A DNA stretch of 12,327 bases, taken from positions 23,454 through 35,780 of the forward strand of contig DDTJ01000060.1 of the NCBI GenBank assembly GCA_002344525.1, in the 5' to 3' direction. The position numbers were made by a program, and so were the translations under genes. Source of the DNA: Akkermansiaceae bacterium UBA2367. Lineage in GTDB: Bacteria > Verrucomicrobiota > Verrucomicrobiia > Verrucomicrobiales > DEV007. The notes beneath the pieces are model-generated. The model worked only from the letters and a program-made list of their open reading frames with translations. It did no database searches and was not told the origin of the DNA. Below, piece by piece: positions 6,615 through 12,327 of the stretch (position 1 is its first letter; every line of letters begins with the position of its first letter).

Positions 6615-7292
6615 TCAGTCCAGCGCCTTGACCTTCACATTGCGGAAGGAGACCAGGTTCCCGTGGTCTTGCAGGGAGAGGTGGCCTTTCGTTGCCTTGC
6701 CGAATTTCTCGAAGGCCGCGAACTTGCTCGCCGCGACTTTGGCGTCCCAATCGGCCGAGCCTTTCACGTATTCCACATACTTCACGCCGTTTATGTAGTG
6801 GACGCATTTCTCGGGGGTGATGACGATGTGGAGGGTGTTCCATTCGCCGGCAGGATTGGTCGTATCGACGTCGGGCGCGTAGAGTTGGTAGAGCCAGCCC
6901 GACTTCTGCGGATCTGTGCCGTCCACGTTGTCTTGGATCTGGACCTCCGGTCCCGTACGCCAAGGGGTCGCCTCCTCCTCGGTGACGTGGTACATCAGGC
7001 CGCTGTTGCCGCCTTTGCTGATCTTGTAGTCCAGTTTCAACTCGAAGGCCCCGTAGGTCTCCTTCGTGATGATGTCGCCGCCGCCTTTTTCGGTCAGGGT
7101 GAAGGCCCCGTCGGCGACCTGCCATTTCCCGTCGATGTCCTCCTTCTTGAAATTGCGCCACTGCGAGAGATCCTTACCGTCGAAGAGCAGGGCCCAGCCC
7201 TCGGCCTTTTCAGCGTCAGTCAGGGTGTTCGGCTCGTCCGCGACGGCGGCGAGGGCGAAAAGCGGGGCGAGGAGAAAGACGGGGAGTTTCAT
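6615..7292 (-). CDS. DUF1080 / 3-keto-disaccharide hydrolase-like secreted protein
   Basis: 225 aa. Residues 1-18 form a signal peptide (MKLPVFLLAPLFALAAVA), so it is exported. The mature part is one concanavalin-like jelly-roll of the DUF1080 family (PF06439). Landmarks are W33-A-L-L-F-D-G-K (33-40), the F-E-L-K-L-D-Y strand (83-89), GGNSGLMYHV (94-103), GPEVQIQDN (114-122), the N-T-L-H-I-V strand (152-157), and the closing G-H-L-S-L-Q-D-H-G (203-211) with F-R-N-V-K-V-K. Family members characterised so far cleave 3-keto-glycosides, the products of sugar dehydrogenases. It lies 57 bp downstream of the MFS gene on the same strand. No GMC or Gfo/Idh-type 3-dehydrogenase is in the window, so the substrate supply would have to come from elsewhere. 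The family assignment is firm; the activity is inferred from relatives. Confidence 0.9.
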   Translation of the reverse strand: MKLPVFLLAPLFALAAVADEPNTLTDAEKAEGWALLFDGKDLSQWRNFKKEDIDGKWQVADGAFTLTEKGGGDIITKETYGAFELKLDYKISKGGNSGLMYHVTEEEATPWRTGPEVQIQDNVDGTDPQKSGWLYQLYAPDVDTTNPAGEWNTLHIVITPEKCVHYINGVKYVEYVKGSADWDAKVAASKFAAFEKFGKATKGHLSLQDHGNLVSFRNVKVKALD

Positions 7293-7349
7293 GGCCGCTC
7301 TTGTATCACGGAGCAGTGCTCGCGACAAGGGCGCGATGCGGCGGCAGGA

Positions 7350-8666
7350 TCACGTCCCCGGGTCCATCCGGCGGGGACGGATGAGGAGGACGAGGACGAC
7401 AGAGAGGAGGGCGATCCCGGCGAAGGCTCCGAAAGTGACGTTGAGCGGCACCTTCCGGTCGTTGAGTATGCCGAAGACCCAGTCGGCCACGCCGCCGAAG
7501 GTCATGCTGACGAAATTCATGACCCCGTAGCCCGTCGCGCGCAGTTCGGGTCGCATGATTTGGCAGAGGATGGGCATGTTGTTGCAGTCGAAAAAGCCCC
7601 AGCCCACCCCGAAGAGGACCAGCCCGAAAATCGCGAGAGCAAAGGAGTTCGCCGCTGGGGCGTTGCCCACGCTGAAGAGGGCGGGGATGATGAGGGCCAT
7701 GCCGATGGCGCTGACGTAGATGCGGCCCCGCTCGTTGTGCCGCATCCAACGGTCCGCGAGCCAGCCGCCGAGGATGGCGGCGAGCAGCGCCGACGCCTGC
7801 CAGTAGAGCGAAGCCGAGACGCCAGCCTTGCCTTGGCTGATATTGAAGGACTGCTGCAGGATCGCCGGCATCCAGTCGCGCACCACCCAAGCCGCCACCG
7901 CCGGCAGGGTGAAGTACGCGACGAGGAGGAGGAAGGAGCGGTTCGTGAATACCTCGCGTGCTGTGGCGAGGATGCCAAGGACGATGGCTGCGAGCTTCTG
8001 GATGAAGGATCTGTTTGTGGGGCGCTCGTGCCTGGGCTTTTCCACGAGCGGGCGATCGGACTGCAGACGAGGCGGATTTTTCAGGAAGATCAGCAGAGGG
8101 ATGGCGTAGAGGATACCCACGAGGCCGGTCCAGTTGAAGGCGGTGCGCCAACCCAGCGAGGGTTCGTCGGCGATATATCCGGCGAAGCCGCCGAGCATGA
8201 CCCCGCAGTAGATCCCCATCTGGTGGATGCCGACCGCCCGCGAGCGGGTTGGCCCGAGGTGGAAGTCGGTGATCAAGGCGAGGGCCGCCGGGATGTAGAA
8301 GGCTTCGCTGATCCCCATGAGGGTGCGAGCCCAGAGCAGTTCGGTGTAGGTGTCCACGCGCCCCGTCCACCAAGTGATGCACGACCACACGAAAAGGCTC
8401 GCGCAGACCGTGAACTTGCGGCTGTAGCGGTCCGCGATGTAGCCGCCGACGAGGCTGAAAACCGCGTAAACGAATTTGAACTTGCCCAGCATCAGTCCCC
8501 AGTTCGCCTCCGTGCCGATGCTCGGGATGTCGGCCATCACCGAGACCTTCATCGACGCGATCATCTGCCGGTCGAGATAGTTCAGCAGCGCCACGGGGAA
8601 GAGCAGCAGGACCATGAGCCACGCCGTGCGCGAGGCCGAGGCCGCCGGGGATTGAAGAGGGTTCAT
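7350..8666 (-). CDS. MFS transporter, sugar acid/organic anion permease-like
   Basis: 438 aa, the normal size for a 12-helix major facilitator. The N-terminus (19-34) carries helix 1 ending F-P-V-A-L-L-N-Y-L-D-R-Q, typical of the anion:cation symporter group. Motif A follows as G-G-Y-I-A-D-R-Y-S-R-K between helices 2 and 3, with its repeat G-G-W-L-A-D-R-W in the second half. A central Pro/Arg/Lys-rich cytoplasmic loop separates the two six-helix halves. Members of this group import hexuronates, galactonate, tartrate, sialic acid or phosphorylated compounds by H+ symport; which one cannot be decided here. It is the first gene of the minus-strand block, so the cluster promoter should lie upstream, where there is a palindrome at 8676-8695 and then repeat copy 2. 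ATG at 8666 gives the full first helix; no good Shine-Dalgarno is present. Confidence 0.88.
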   Translation of the reverse strand: MNPLQSPAASASRTAWLMVLLLFPVALLNYLDRQMIASMKVSVMADIPSIGTEANWGLMLGKFKFVYAVFSLVGGYIADRYSRKFTVCASLFVWSCITWWTGRVDTYTELLWARTLMGISEAFYIPAALALITDFHLGPTRSRAVGIHQMGIYCGVMLGGFAGYIADEPSLGWRTAFNWTGLVGILYAIPLLIFLKNPPRLQSDRPLVEKPRHERPTNRSFIQKLAAIVLGILATAREVFTNRSFLLLVAYFTLPAVAAWVVRDWMPAILQQSFNISQGKAGVSASLYWQASALLAAILGGWLADRWMRHNERGRIYVSAIGMALIIPALFSVGNAPAANSFALAIFGLVLFGVGWGFFDCNNMPILCQIMRPELRATGYGVMNFVSMTFGGVADWVFGILNDRKVPLNVTFGAFAGIALLSVVLVLLIRPRRMDPGT

Positions 8667-8675
8667 TCGGGAAAG

Positions 8676-8695
8676 GGACAGGGTTTAACCTGTCC
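8676..8695. promoter_or_regulatory. Palindrome upstream of the MFS gene, possible operator
   Basis: GGACAGG-GTTTAA-CCTGTCC: perfect 7-bp arms around a 6-bp centre, starting 10 bp upstream of the MFS start codon. Position and symmetry suit a repressor operator, with the GntR/LacI-type regulator of the cluster as the obvious candidate. It could equally be an RNA hairpin at the translation start. No matching clear palindrome occurs in front of the porin or regulator genes; related half-sites occur before the RraA-family gene. Confidence 0.4.
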
Positions 8696-8718
8696 GCGCC
8701 ACCGTTGAAAGCAAAAAA

Positions 8719-8733
8719 CCTCGAATCCGCCAA
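8719..8733. repeat. Left flanking direct repeat of element copy 2
   Basis: CGAATCCGCCAA at 8722-8733 recurs in the same orientation at 9045-9056. The similarity extends as CCTC on the left against CCTCC on the right (one-base indel). It directly abuts the left terminal inverted repeat. It looks like a target-site duplication, although longer than usual. Confidence 0.6.
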
Positions 8734-8851
8734 GGCATACGCATGAAATGTGAGCATCGACGGTGCTCGTCTGTAGAGAATACGCGAAGCGGATAGCCGA
8801 AGGCAATTTCGTGAGAACTTCTCCAGCCGGAAGCCATGGGGACGTTCGGGT

Positions 8852-8871
8852 CGAAGTTCTCACGAACTTCG
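8852..8871. repeat. Palindrome, copy 2 unit A
   Basis: CGAAGTTC-TCAC-GAACTTCG with 8-bp arms. Its partner at 8803-8824 keeps GTGAGAACTTCT but has lost most of the left arm. Confidence 0.8.
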
Positions 8872-8930
8872 CTACTGGGTTCCGCAGACATGATGCGCGG
8901 GTACAGCGGGCCGACGCTGCTCGTGCGTAG

Positions 8931-8998
8931 AGAAGTTCGTGAGAACTTCTCCCCTCCGAAGCTCAAGGGACGTTCTGCCGAAGTTCTCACGAACTTCG
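8931..8998. repeat. Paired mutually complementary palindromes, copy 2 unit B
   Basis: AGAAGTTC-GTGA-GAACTTCT (8931-8950) and CGAAGTTC-TCAC-GAACTTCG (8979-8998). Cores 8932-8949 and 8980-8997 are exact reverse complements over 18 bp with a 30-nt loop. The strand can therefore fold either as two small hairpins or as one long one. Confidence 0.9.
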
Positions 8999-9044
8999 CT
9001 ACTGGGCTCCGTCCTCGCGGCGGACGCTTCATGCGTATGCCCTC

Positions 9045-9056
9045 CGAATCCGCCAA
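9045..9056. repeat. Right flanking direct repeat of element copy 2
   Basis: CGAATCCGCCAA, identical to 8722-8733, three bases outside the right terminal inverted repeat. Confidence 0.6.
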
Positions 9057-9060
9057 ATCC

Positions 9061-9097
9061 AAAAAAATGCAGGGTCCACCGACCGGGTGGACCCTGC
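9061..9097 (-). terminator. Strong intrinsic terminator reading leftward
   Basis: Perfect 12-bp GC-rich stem GCAGGGTCCACC / GGTGGACCCTGC (9069-9080 and 9086-9097) with a 5-nt loop. On the minus strand it is followed by A and seven T (9061-9068), a textbook Rho-independent terminator. Read rightward, the nearest T-run is about 13 nt past the stem, so rightward termination would be weak. No minus-strand gene is recognisable in the 188 bp upstream of it (9098-9285). Confidence 0.8.
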
Positions 9098-9285
9098 AAG
9101 GAACCGCTTGTTTTTGACTGTAACTGCCGCGTTGCTATTCAGGAGGAGATCCCTCGGCATCACAACCGTTACTGTAGGATTGGACGAGCCGGGCGGAAAT
9201 TCGTTCGAAGTTTTTTCAGAAAAATGCCACTTTTCCTTCTGCGCCCGGTGAGGTCCCGGGAAAGTCCATTGAACATCAATTACTT
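9098..9285. other. Intergenic leader of the response regulator gene
   Basis: No gene or clear sigma-70 promoter is recognised. There is a perfect-looking AGGAGGAG at 9141-9148 with no start codon at a usable distance on the plus strand. The part just before the response-regulator start is AT-rich. The promoter of the plus-strand operon must lie here or within repeat copy 2. Confidence 0.5.
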
Positions 9286-9684
9286 ATGGCAAAAATCCTT
9301 CTGGTCGAAGACGACGAGGACAACATCGGACTCCTCGTCCGGCTCCTCGAACACCACGGTCACGCCCTCTCCGTGGCCCAGGACGGGGAGACGGCGCTGG
9401 CCCGCGCCCGCGAGGAGCGGCCCGAGCTGATCCTGATGGATCTCGAACTGCCGCCCACCCCGGCCGACCCGCCCGATCCGAACGCGGGGCTGGAGGCGAC
9501 GCGCCGCCTCAAGGCCGATCCGGCGACGGCGGGCATCCCCGTGATCGCCCTGACCGCGCACACCATGGCCCACCACCAGGAGCGCATCGCGGCGGCGGGC
9601 TGCGACGCCTTCCAAGAGAAGCCGATCCACCCCTTCGAGAAGCTGCTCGACAAGATCGCCGGCTTCACCTCCCGCGATGTTTGA
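9286..9684 (+). CDS. Single-domain response regulator (CheY/DivK-like receiver)
   Basis: 132 aa, a receiver domain with no output domain. The acidic pocket is E8-D9-D10, the phospho-acceptor is D52 (L-M-D-L-E-L-P), the switch Thr is T90 (A-L-T-A-H) and the conserved Lys is K112 (E-K-P-I). It resembles DivK/Cph-type stand-alone receivers that relay or sequester phosphoryl groups in histidine-kinase networks. The loop after D52 is unusual: between P56 and the conserved G68 there are eight extra residues in a Pro/Asp-rich stretch. No histidine kinase is adjacent. The start at 9286 has no Shine-Dalgarno sequence. The stop overlaps the start of the cardiolipin synthase-type gene by 8 bp, so the two are cotranscribed and probably translationally coupled. 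Confidence 0.9.
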   Translation: MAKILLVEDDEDNIGLLVRLLEHHGHALSVAQDGETALARAREERPELILMDLELPPTPADPPDPNAGLEATRRLKADPATAGIPVIALTAHTMAHHQERIAAAGCDAFQEKPIHPFEKLLDKIAGFTSRDV

Positions 9685-11140
9685 GCAACTGTCAGAAAAG
9701 GCCGTAGTCGTCGCCTTGCTCTTCCTCGCCTGGGAGGTCCTCGCCGTGGCCACGATCCTGAACATCGTGATGAAGAGCCGTTCGGCGGCGGGGGCCTGGG
9801 GCTGGTCCATGGCCGTGCTGGCGCTGCCTTTCTTCGCGGTGCCGCTCTACTGGGTGCTGGGACGCCACCAGTTCAAGGGCTACATGGAGCGGCTGCGCGA
9901 GGCCCGCGCCACGCACGAGGAGGCCTACCGCGAGCACATGGCGACGATGGCCCCCCACCACGCCGTCCTCGAAGGCGACGAGATCCGCTACGGGGGCGTC
10001 CTCGAAAGGCTGAGCGAGCGGCGCTTCACCGAGGGCAACGAGGTCTGCCTCCTCATCGACGGCGGGCAGACCTTCGAGGCGATCTTCGAGGCGATCGAGT
10101 CGGCGGAGAGCTATGTCCTCGTGCAGTTCTTCATCGTGAAGGACGACGGGCTCGGCAACCGCTTCAGGGAGCTGCTCGAACGCAAGTCGAGGGAGGGGGT
10201 GCGCGTCCACTTCCTCTACGACGAGATCGGCAGCCACAAGCTCCCGCGCCGCTACGTGCGCTCGCTGCGCGAAGCTGGGGCGGAGATCCATCCCTTCCAC
10301 TCGACCCAAGGGCCGAGCAACCGCTTCCAAGTCAATTTCCGCAACCATCGCAAGATCGTCGTCGTGGACGGGCGTGTCGGTTTCGTCGGGGGGCACAACG
10401 TGGGTGACGAGTATCTGGGCGTCTCGGAGACCTACGGACCCTGGCGCGACACCCATGTGCGGCTCACGGGGCCGTCGGTGCTGAGCCTGCAGATGGTCTT
10501 CCTCGGCGACTACTACTGGGCGACGCGGCAGGTGCCGGGCCTGAACTGGACCACGGTGACGCCCGCCGACGGATCGGGATGCGGCGGGGGGCATTCCGTC
10601 GTCCTGACCCTGCCGACGGGGCCGACCGGGGAGATCGAGGGCGGCACGATCTTCTTCCTCAATGCCATCACGCGGGCGAAGCGGCGGCTTTGGATCGCCT
10701 CGCCCTATTTCGTCACCGACGAGTCGGTCCGCTCGGCCTTGCAAATGGTGGCGCTGCGCGGGGTCGATGTCAGGATCATGATTCCCGGCAAACCGGACAA
10801 ATACGTGCCCTGGCTCGCGACCTTCGCCTGCCTCGGCGAGATGGAGGCGGCGGGGGTGCGTGTCTTCCGCTACGTGGAGGGCTTCCTGCACCAGAAGGTC
10901 CTCGTGGTCGACGATTGCCTCGCCGCCGTGGGCACCGCGAATCTCGACAACCGCTCCATGCGGCTGAACTTCGAGGTCAGCGCGGTGGTGCTGTGCGAGG
11001 ATTTCGCGAAGCAGGTCGCGTCCATGCTGGAGGTCGATTTCGCCCGCTGCCGCGAGGTCGGCGCGTCGGACTACACGGATCGCCCCTTGTGGTTCCGGAT
11101 GCTCGTGCGCCTCGCGCGGCTCTTCAGCCCCGTTCTCTGA
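9677..11140 (+). CDS. cls: Cardiolipin synthase (phospholipase D family)
   Basis: 487 aa, the size of ClsA-type enzymes. Two N-terminal membrane helices (about 8-30 and 44-62) form the PLDc_N anchor, which places it in the cytoplasmic membrane. Two complete HKD motifs follow: H224-x-K226-x4-D231 (N-H-R-K-I-V-V-V-D with downstream G-G-H-N) and H405-x-K407-x4-D412 (L-H-Q-K-V-L-V-V-D with downstream N-L-D-N-R-S). These pair into one active site that joins two phosphatidylglycerols, or phosphatidylglycerol and phosphatidylethanolamine, into cardiolipin. The C-terminus R-L-F-S-P-V-L is typical of bacterial Cls. It overlaps the receiver gene by 8 bp and lies 15 bp upstream of the desulfurase gene, so the three probably form one operon. 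The start at 9677 gives the full first helix. Confidence 0.93.
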   Translation: MFEQLSEKAVVVALLFLAWEVLAVATILNIVMKSRSAAGAWGWSMAVLALPFFAVPLYWVLGRHQFKGYMERLREARATHEEAYREHMATMAPHHAVLEGDEIRYGGVLERLSERRFTEGNEVCLLIDGGQTFEAIFEAIESAESYVLVQFFIVKDDGLGNRFRELLERKSREGVRVHFLYDEIGSHKLPRRYVRSLREAGAEIHPFHSTQGPSNRFQVNFRNHRKIVVVDGRVGFVGGHNVGDEYLGVSETYGPWRDTHVRLTGPSVLSLQMVFLGDYYWATRQVPGLNWTTVTPADGSGCGGGHSVVLTLPTGPTGEIEGGTIFFLNAITRAKRRLWIASPYFVTDESVRSALQMVALRGVDVRIMIPGKPDKYVPWLATFACLGEMEAAGVRVFRYVEGFLHQKVLVVDDCLAAVGTANLDNRSMRLNFEVSAVVLCEDFAKQVASMLEVDFARCREVGASDYTDRPLWFRMLVRLARLFSPVL

Positions 11141-11155
11141 ACCGATGGCCAAGGA

Positions 11156-12289
11156 ATGAGCGCGACGCGGGGATATTTCGACCACAACGCGACCACGCCG
11201 ATGACGGCGGCGGCGCGGGCGGCGTGGCTGGAGACGGAGGAGCGCCATTGGCACAATCCCTCGGGCCTCTACCGCGAGGCGGGCGGGGCGGGGCGCGTCC
11301 TCGGGGATCTCCGCGCCGAACTGGCGGATCGCTTCGGCATCGACGATCCCGAGCGCGTCGTCTTCACCTCGGGCGCGACCGAGGCGAACAACGCGGTGGT
11401 CCGGCATCTCGCGGAGAGCGTCCCGGGCAGGATCGCGATCCCGGAGGTCGAACATCCCAGCGTCGCGGTGGCGGTGGAGGGATGTTTCGGGAAGGGCCGG
11501 ACCTGCTTCCTTCCGGTCGACTGGGGCACCGGGGCGGTCGATGTGGCGAAACTGGCCGAGGGGATCTCGCGTGGCGGCATTGGGGCCGTCTCGGCGATGG
11601 CGGCGAACAACGAGACCGGCGCCTTGCAGCCTTGGCGGGAAATCGCCGCCCTCTGCCGCGAGGCGCGGATTCCCTTCCACACCGACGCGGCGCAGTGGAT
11701 CGGAAAAATGCCGCTCGCAGGGCTTGGCGAGGTCGGCTACGTCACGGGCAGCGGGCACAAGTTCGGCGGGGGCAAGGGCGTCGGGTTCCTCATCCTGCCC
11801 GAGGAGGAGCCGGGCGGGCCTTTCCATGGCTTCGTCGGCGGGCCGCAGGAGCACGGTCGCCGCGCCGGGACCGAAAACCTGCCCGCCATCGCCGCGATGG
11901 TCGCGGCCCTGCTGGAGCGGGACGACGAAGCGCTCGGCGTCCTCGCGGAGCGCCAGGCCCCGTTCCGCGACGCCTTCGAGGCGCGGATCGCCGAGGAGTT
12001 GGGCGCGCGTGTTCTGGCGGAGAAGGGGCCGCGCCTCTGGAACACCTCCATGTTCGTGCTGCCGCATGGGAAGAACGTGAAATGGCTCGCCCGGCTGAGC
12101 CAGCGCGGCTTCGCCGTTTCGACCGGATCGGCGTGCAGCGCGGGCAAGGGCAATCCCTCGGCGGTGATGATGGCGATGGGGCTGGATTACGAGGAGATGG
12201 GCCGGGTGCTTCGGGTCAGCGGGGGGGCAGGGACGACGGAGGAGGAGTGGAGCGATTTGGCCGGGGCGGTGCTGGGTGGGCTGGGGTAG
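11156..12289 (+). CDS. Cysteine desulfurase, NifS/IscS family
   Basis: 377 aa, PLP-dependent fold-type I aminotransferase-class enzyme that releases sulfur from cysteine as a protein persulfide for Fe-S cluster or other thio-cofactor synthesis. Landmarks: Y7-F-D-H-N-A-T-T-P, S-G-A-T-E-A-N-N (72-79), E99-H100-P-S, N-N-E-T-G-A (151-156), D177 in H-T-D-A-A-Q, PLP Lys K202 in S-G-H-K-F-G, R-R-A-G-T-E-N (235-241), and catalytic C327 in S-T-G-S-A-C-S-A-G. The motif after K202 reads G-G-G-K-G, where relatives usually have G-P-K-G. It is slightly shorter than E. coli IscS and lacks the long C-terminal tail used to dock IscU. AAGGA abuts the ATG with no spacer, too close for ordinary pairing, so translation may depend on the upstream gene. 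No iscU, iscR or suf genes are adjacent, so the symbol is left blank. Confidence 0.92.
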   Translation: MSATRGYFDHNATTPMTAAARAAWLETEERHWHNPSGLYREAGGAGRVLGDLRAELADRFGIDDPERVVFTSGATEANNAVVRHLAESVPGRIAIPEVEHPSVAVAVEGCFGKGRTCFLPVDWGTGAVDVAKLAEGISRGGIGAVSAMAANNETGALQPWREIAALCREARIPFHTDAAQWIGKMPLAGLGEVGYVTGSGHKFGGGKGVGFLILPEEEPGGPFHGFVGGPQEHGRRAGTENLPAIAAMVAALLERDDEALGVLAERQAPFRDAFEARIAEELGARVLAEKGPRLWNTSMFVLPHGKNVKWLARLSQRGFAVSTGSACSAGKGNPSAVMMAMGLDYEEMGRVLRVSGGAGTTEEEWSDLAGAVLGGLG

Positions 12290-12296
12290 GGGATGC

Positions 12297-12327
12297 CCTC
12301 ATCCTCTTACTCCTTACTCCTTACTCC
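12297..12327. repeat. Short-period array with three tandem TTACTCC units, running off the window
   Basis: Three perfect 7-mers TTACTCC at 12307-12313, 12314-12320 and 12321-12327, so the array may continue beyond the edge. It is preceded by a CTCATCCTC segment. Positions 12297-12313 are the exact reverse complement of the 17-mer at 3561-3577. It begins 7 bp after the desulfurase stop codon. Confidence 0.8.

Larger units (their letters stand above)
8734..9041. mobile_element. Composite palindromic repeat element, copy 2 (complete, MITE-like)
   Basis: 308 bp bounded by perfect 14-bp terminal inverted repeats: GGCATACGCATGAA (8734-8747) and TTCATGCGTATGCC (9028-9041). Inside are two related units. 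The GTGAGAAC cores at 8811 and 8939 are 128 bp apart. Unit A has a decayed first palindrome, with unrelated sequence (about 8781-8806) breaking its left arm, and an intact second one (8852-8871). Unit B has both intact. The element is flanked by 12-bp direct repeats and carries no credible gene, as for a non-autonomous element moved by a transposase encoded elsewhere. Long open frames through it on both strands come from the repeat itself. It fills the region upstream of the MFS gene. No transposase is in the window, so mobility is inferred. Confidence 0.65.

Noticed and set aside
6663..8708. 681-codon plus-strand open frame
   Set aside because: Antisense to the DUF1080 and MFS genes, rich in charged residues with no fold signature.
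8685..9117. Several 66-125-codon open frames on both strands across repeat copy 2
   Set aside because: All are explained by the repeat units and their inverted symmetry; none has a ribosome-binding site or similarity to a known protein.
9141..9150. Shine-Dalgarno-like AGGAGGAGAT in the response regulator leader
   Set aside because: No ATG, GTG or TTG follows within usable distance, so it does not mark a gene.
9169..9276. 35-codon minus-strand open frame upstream of the leftward terminator
   Set aside because: Basic short peptide with no Shine-Dalgarno and no recognised relatives. Its position before the terminator is suggestive but insufficient to call a gene.
9692..12067. 791-codon minus-strand open frame
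   Set aside because: Antisense to the cardiolipin synthase and desulfurase genes, which have complete catalytic motifs; the antisense product is Arg/His/Asp-rich without motifs.

Overview
The window is high-GC bacterial DNA carrying eleven protein genes in two opposed blocks, with no RNA genes or CRISPR. The mix of genes (BNR-repeat sialidase-like protein, DUF1080 3-keto-glycoside hydrolase-type protein, RraA-family protein, OprD-like porin, GntR/LacI-type regulator) and the shortage of clear Shine-Dalgarno sequences suggest a Gram-negative carbohydrate degrader of the Planctomycetota-Verrucomicrobiota group, most likely Verrucomicrobiota (Opitutia-like). This placement is inferred from gene content and has not been tested.

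Positions 282-8666 hold eight minus-strand genes. In transcription order they are: MFS transporter, DUF1080 protein, secreted endonuclease/exonuclease/phosphatase-family protein, MBL-fold hydrolase (ATGA overlap with the preceding gene), outer-membrane porin, GntR/LacI-type regulator, RraA-family protein and BNR-repeat sialidase homologue. Spacings are short (4-bp overlap to about 185 bp). The block looks like a utilisation locus for a glycoside or sugar acid: secreted enzymes outside or in the periplasm, a porin, a cytoplasmic-membrane permease, an intracellular lyase-type enzyme and a local sensor. No sialic-acid catabolism genes (nanA, nanK, nanE) are present. The sialidase homologue has His where the first Arg of the catalytic triad normally sits, so its substrate may not be sialic acid.

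Positions 9286-12289 hold three plus-strand genes in a tight row: a stand-alone receiver-domain response regulator, an overlapping cardiolipin synthase-type phospholipase D enzyme, and a NifS/IscS-type cysteine desulfurase 15 bp downstream.

The least ordinary content is non-coding. Two copies of a composite repeat, in the same orientation, bracket the minus-strand cluster almost exactly (1-251, cut by the window edge, and 8734-9041). Each copy is built from roughly 121-128-bp tandem units. The units carry a pair of 20-bp palindromes (AGAAGTTC-GTGA-GAACTTCT and CGAAGTTC-TCAC-GAACTTCG) that are reverse complements of each other over 18 bp. The complete copy has 14-bp perfect terminal inverted repeats (GGCATACGCATGAA) and lies between 12-bp direct repeats (CGAATCCGCCAA), like a non-autonomous mobile element. 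A second type of repeat, degenerate 6-7-bp arrays (NNNCTC and NNRNYCC types), sits in three intergenic spots: upstream of the porin gene, upstream of the regulator gene, and at the right window edge. A strong intrinsic terminator reading leftward (9061-9097) lies beside the complete repeat copy with no recognisable gene to serve.
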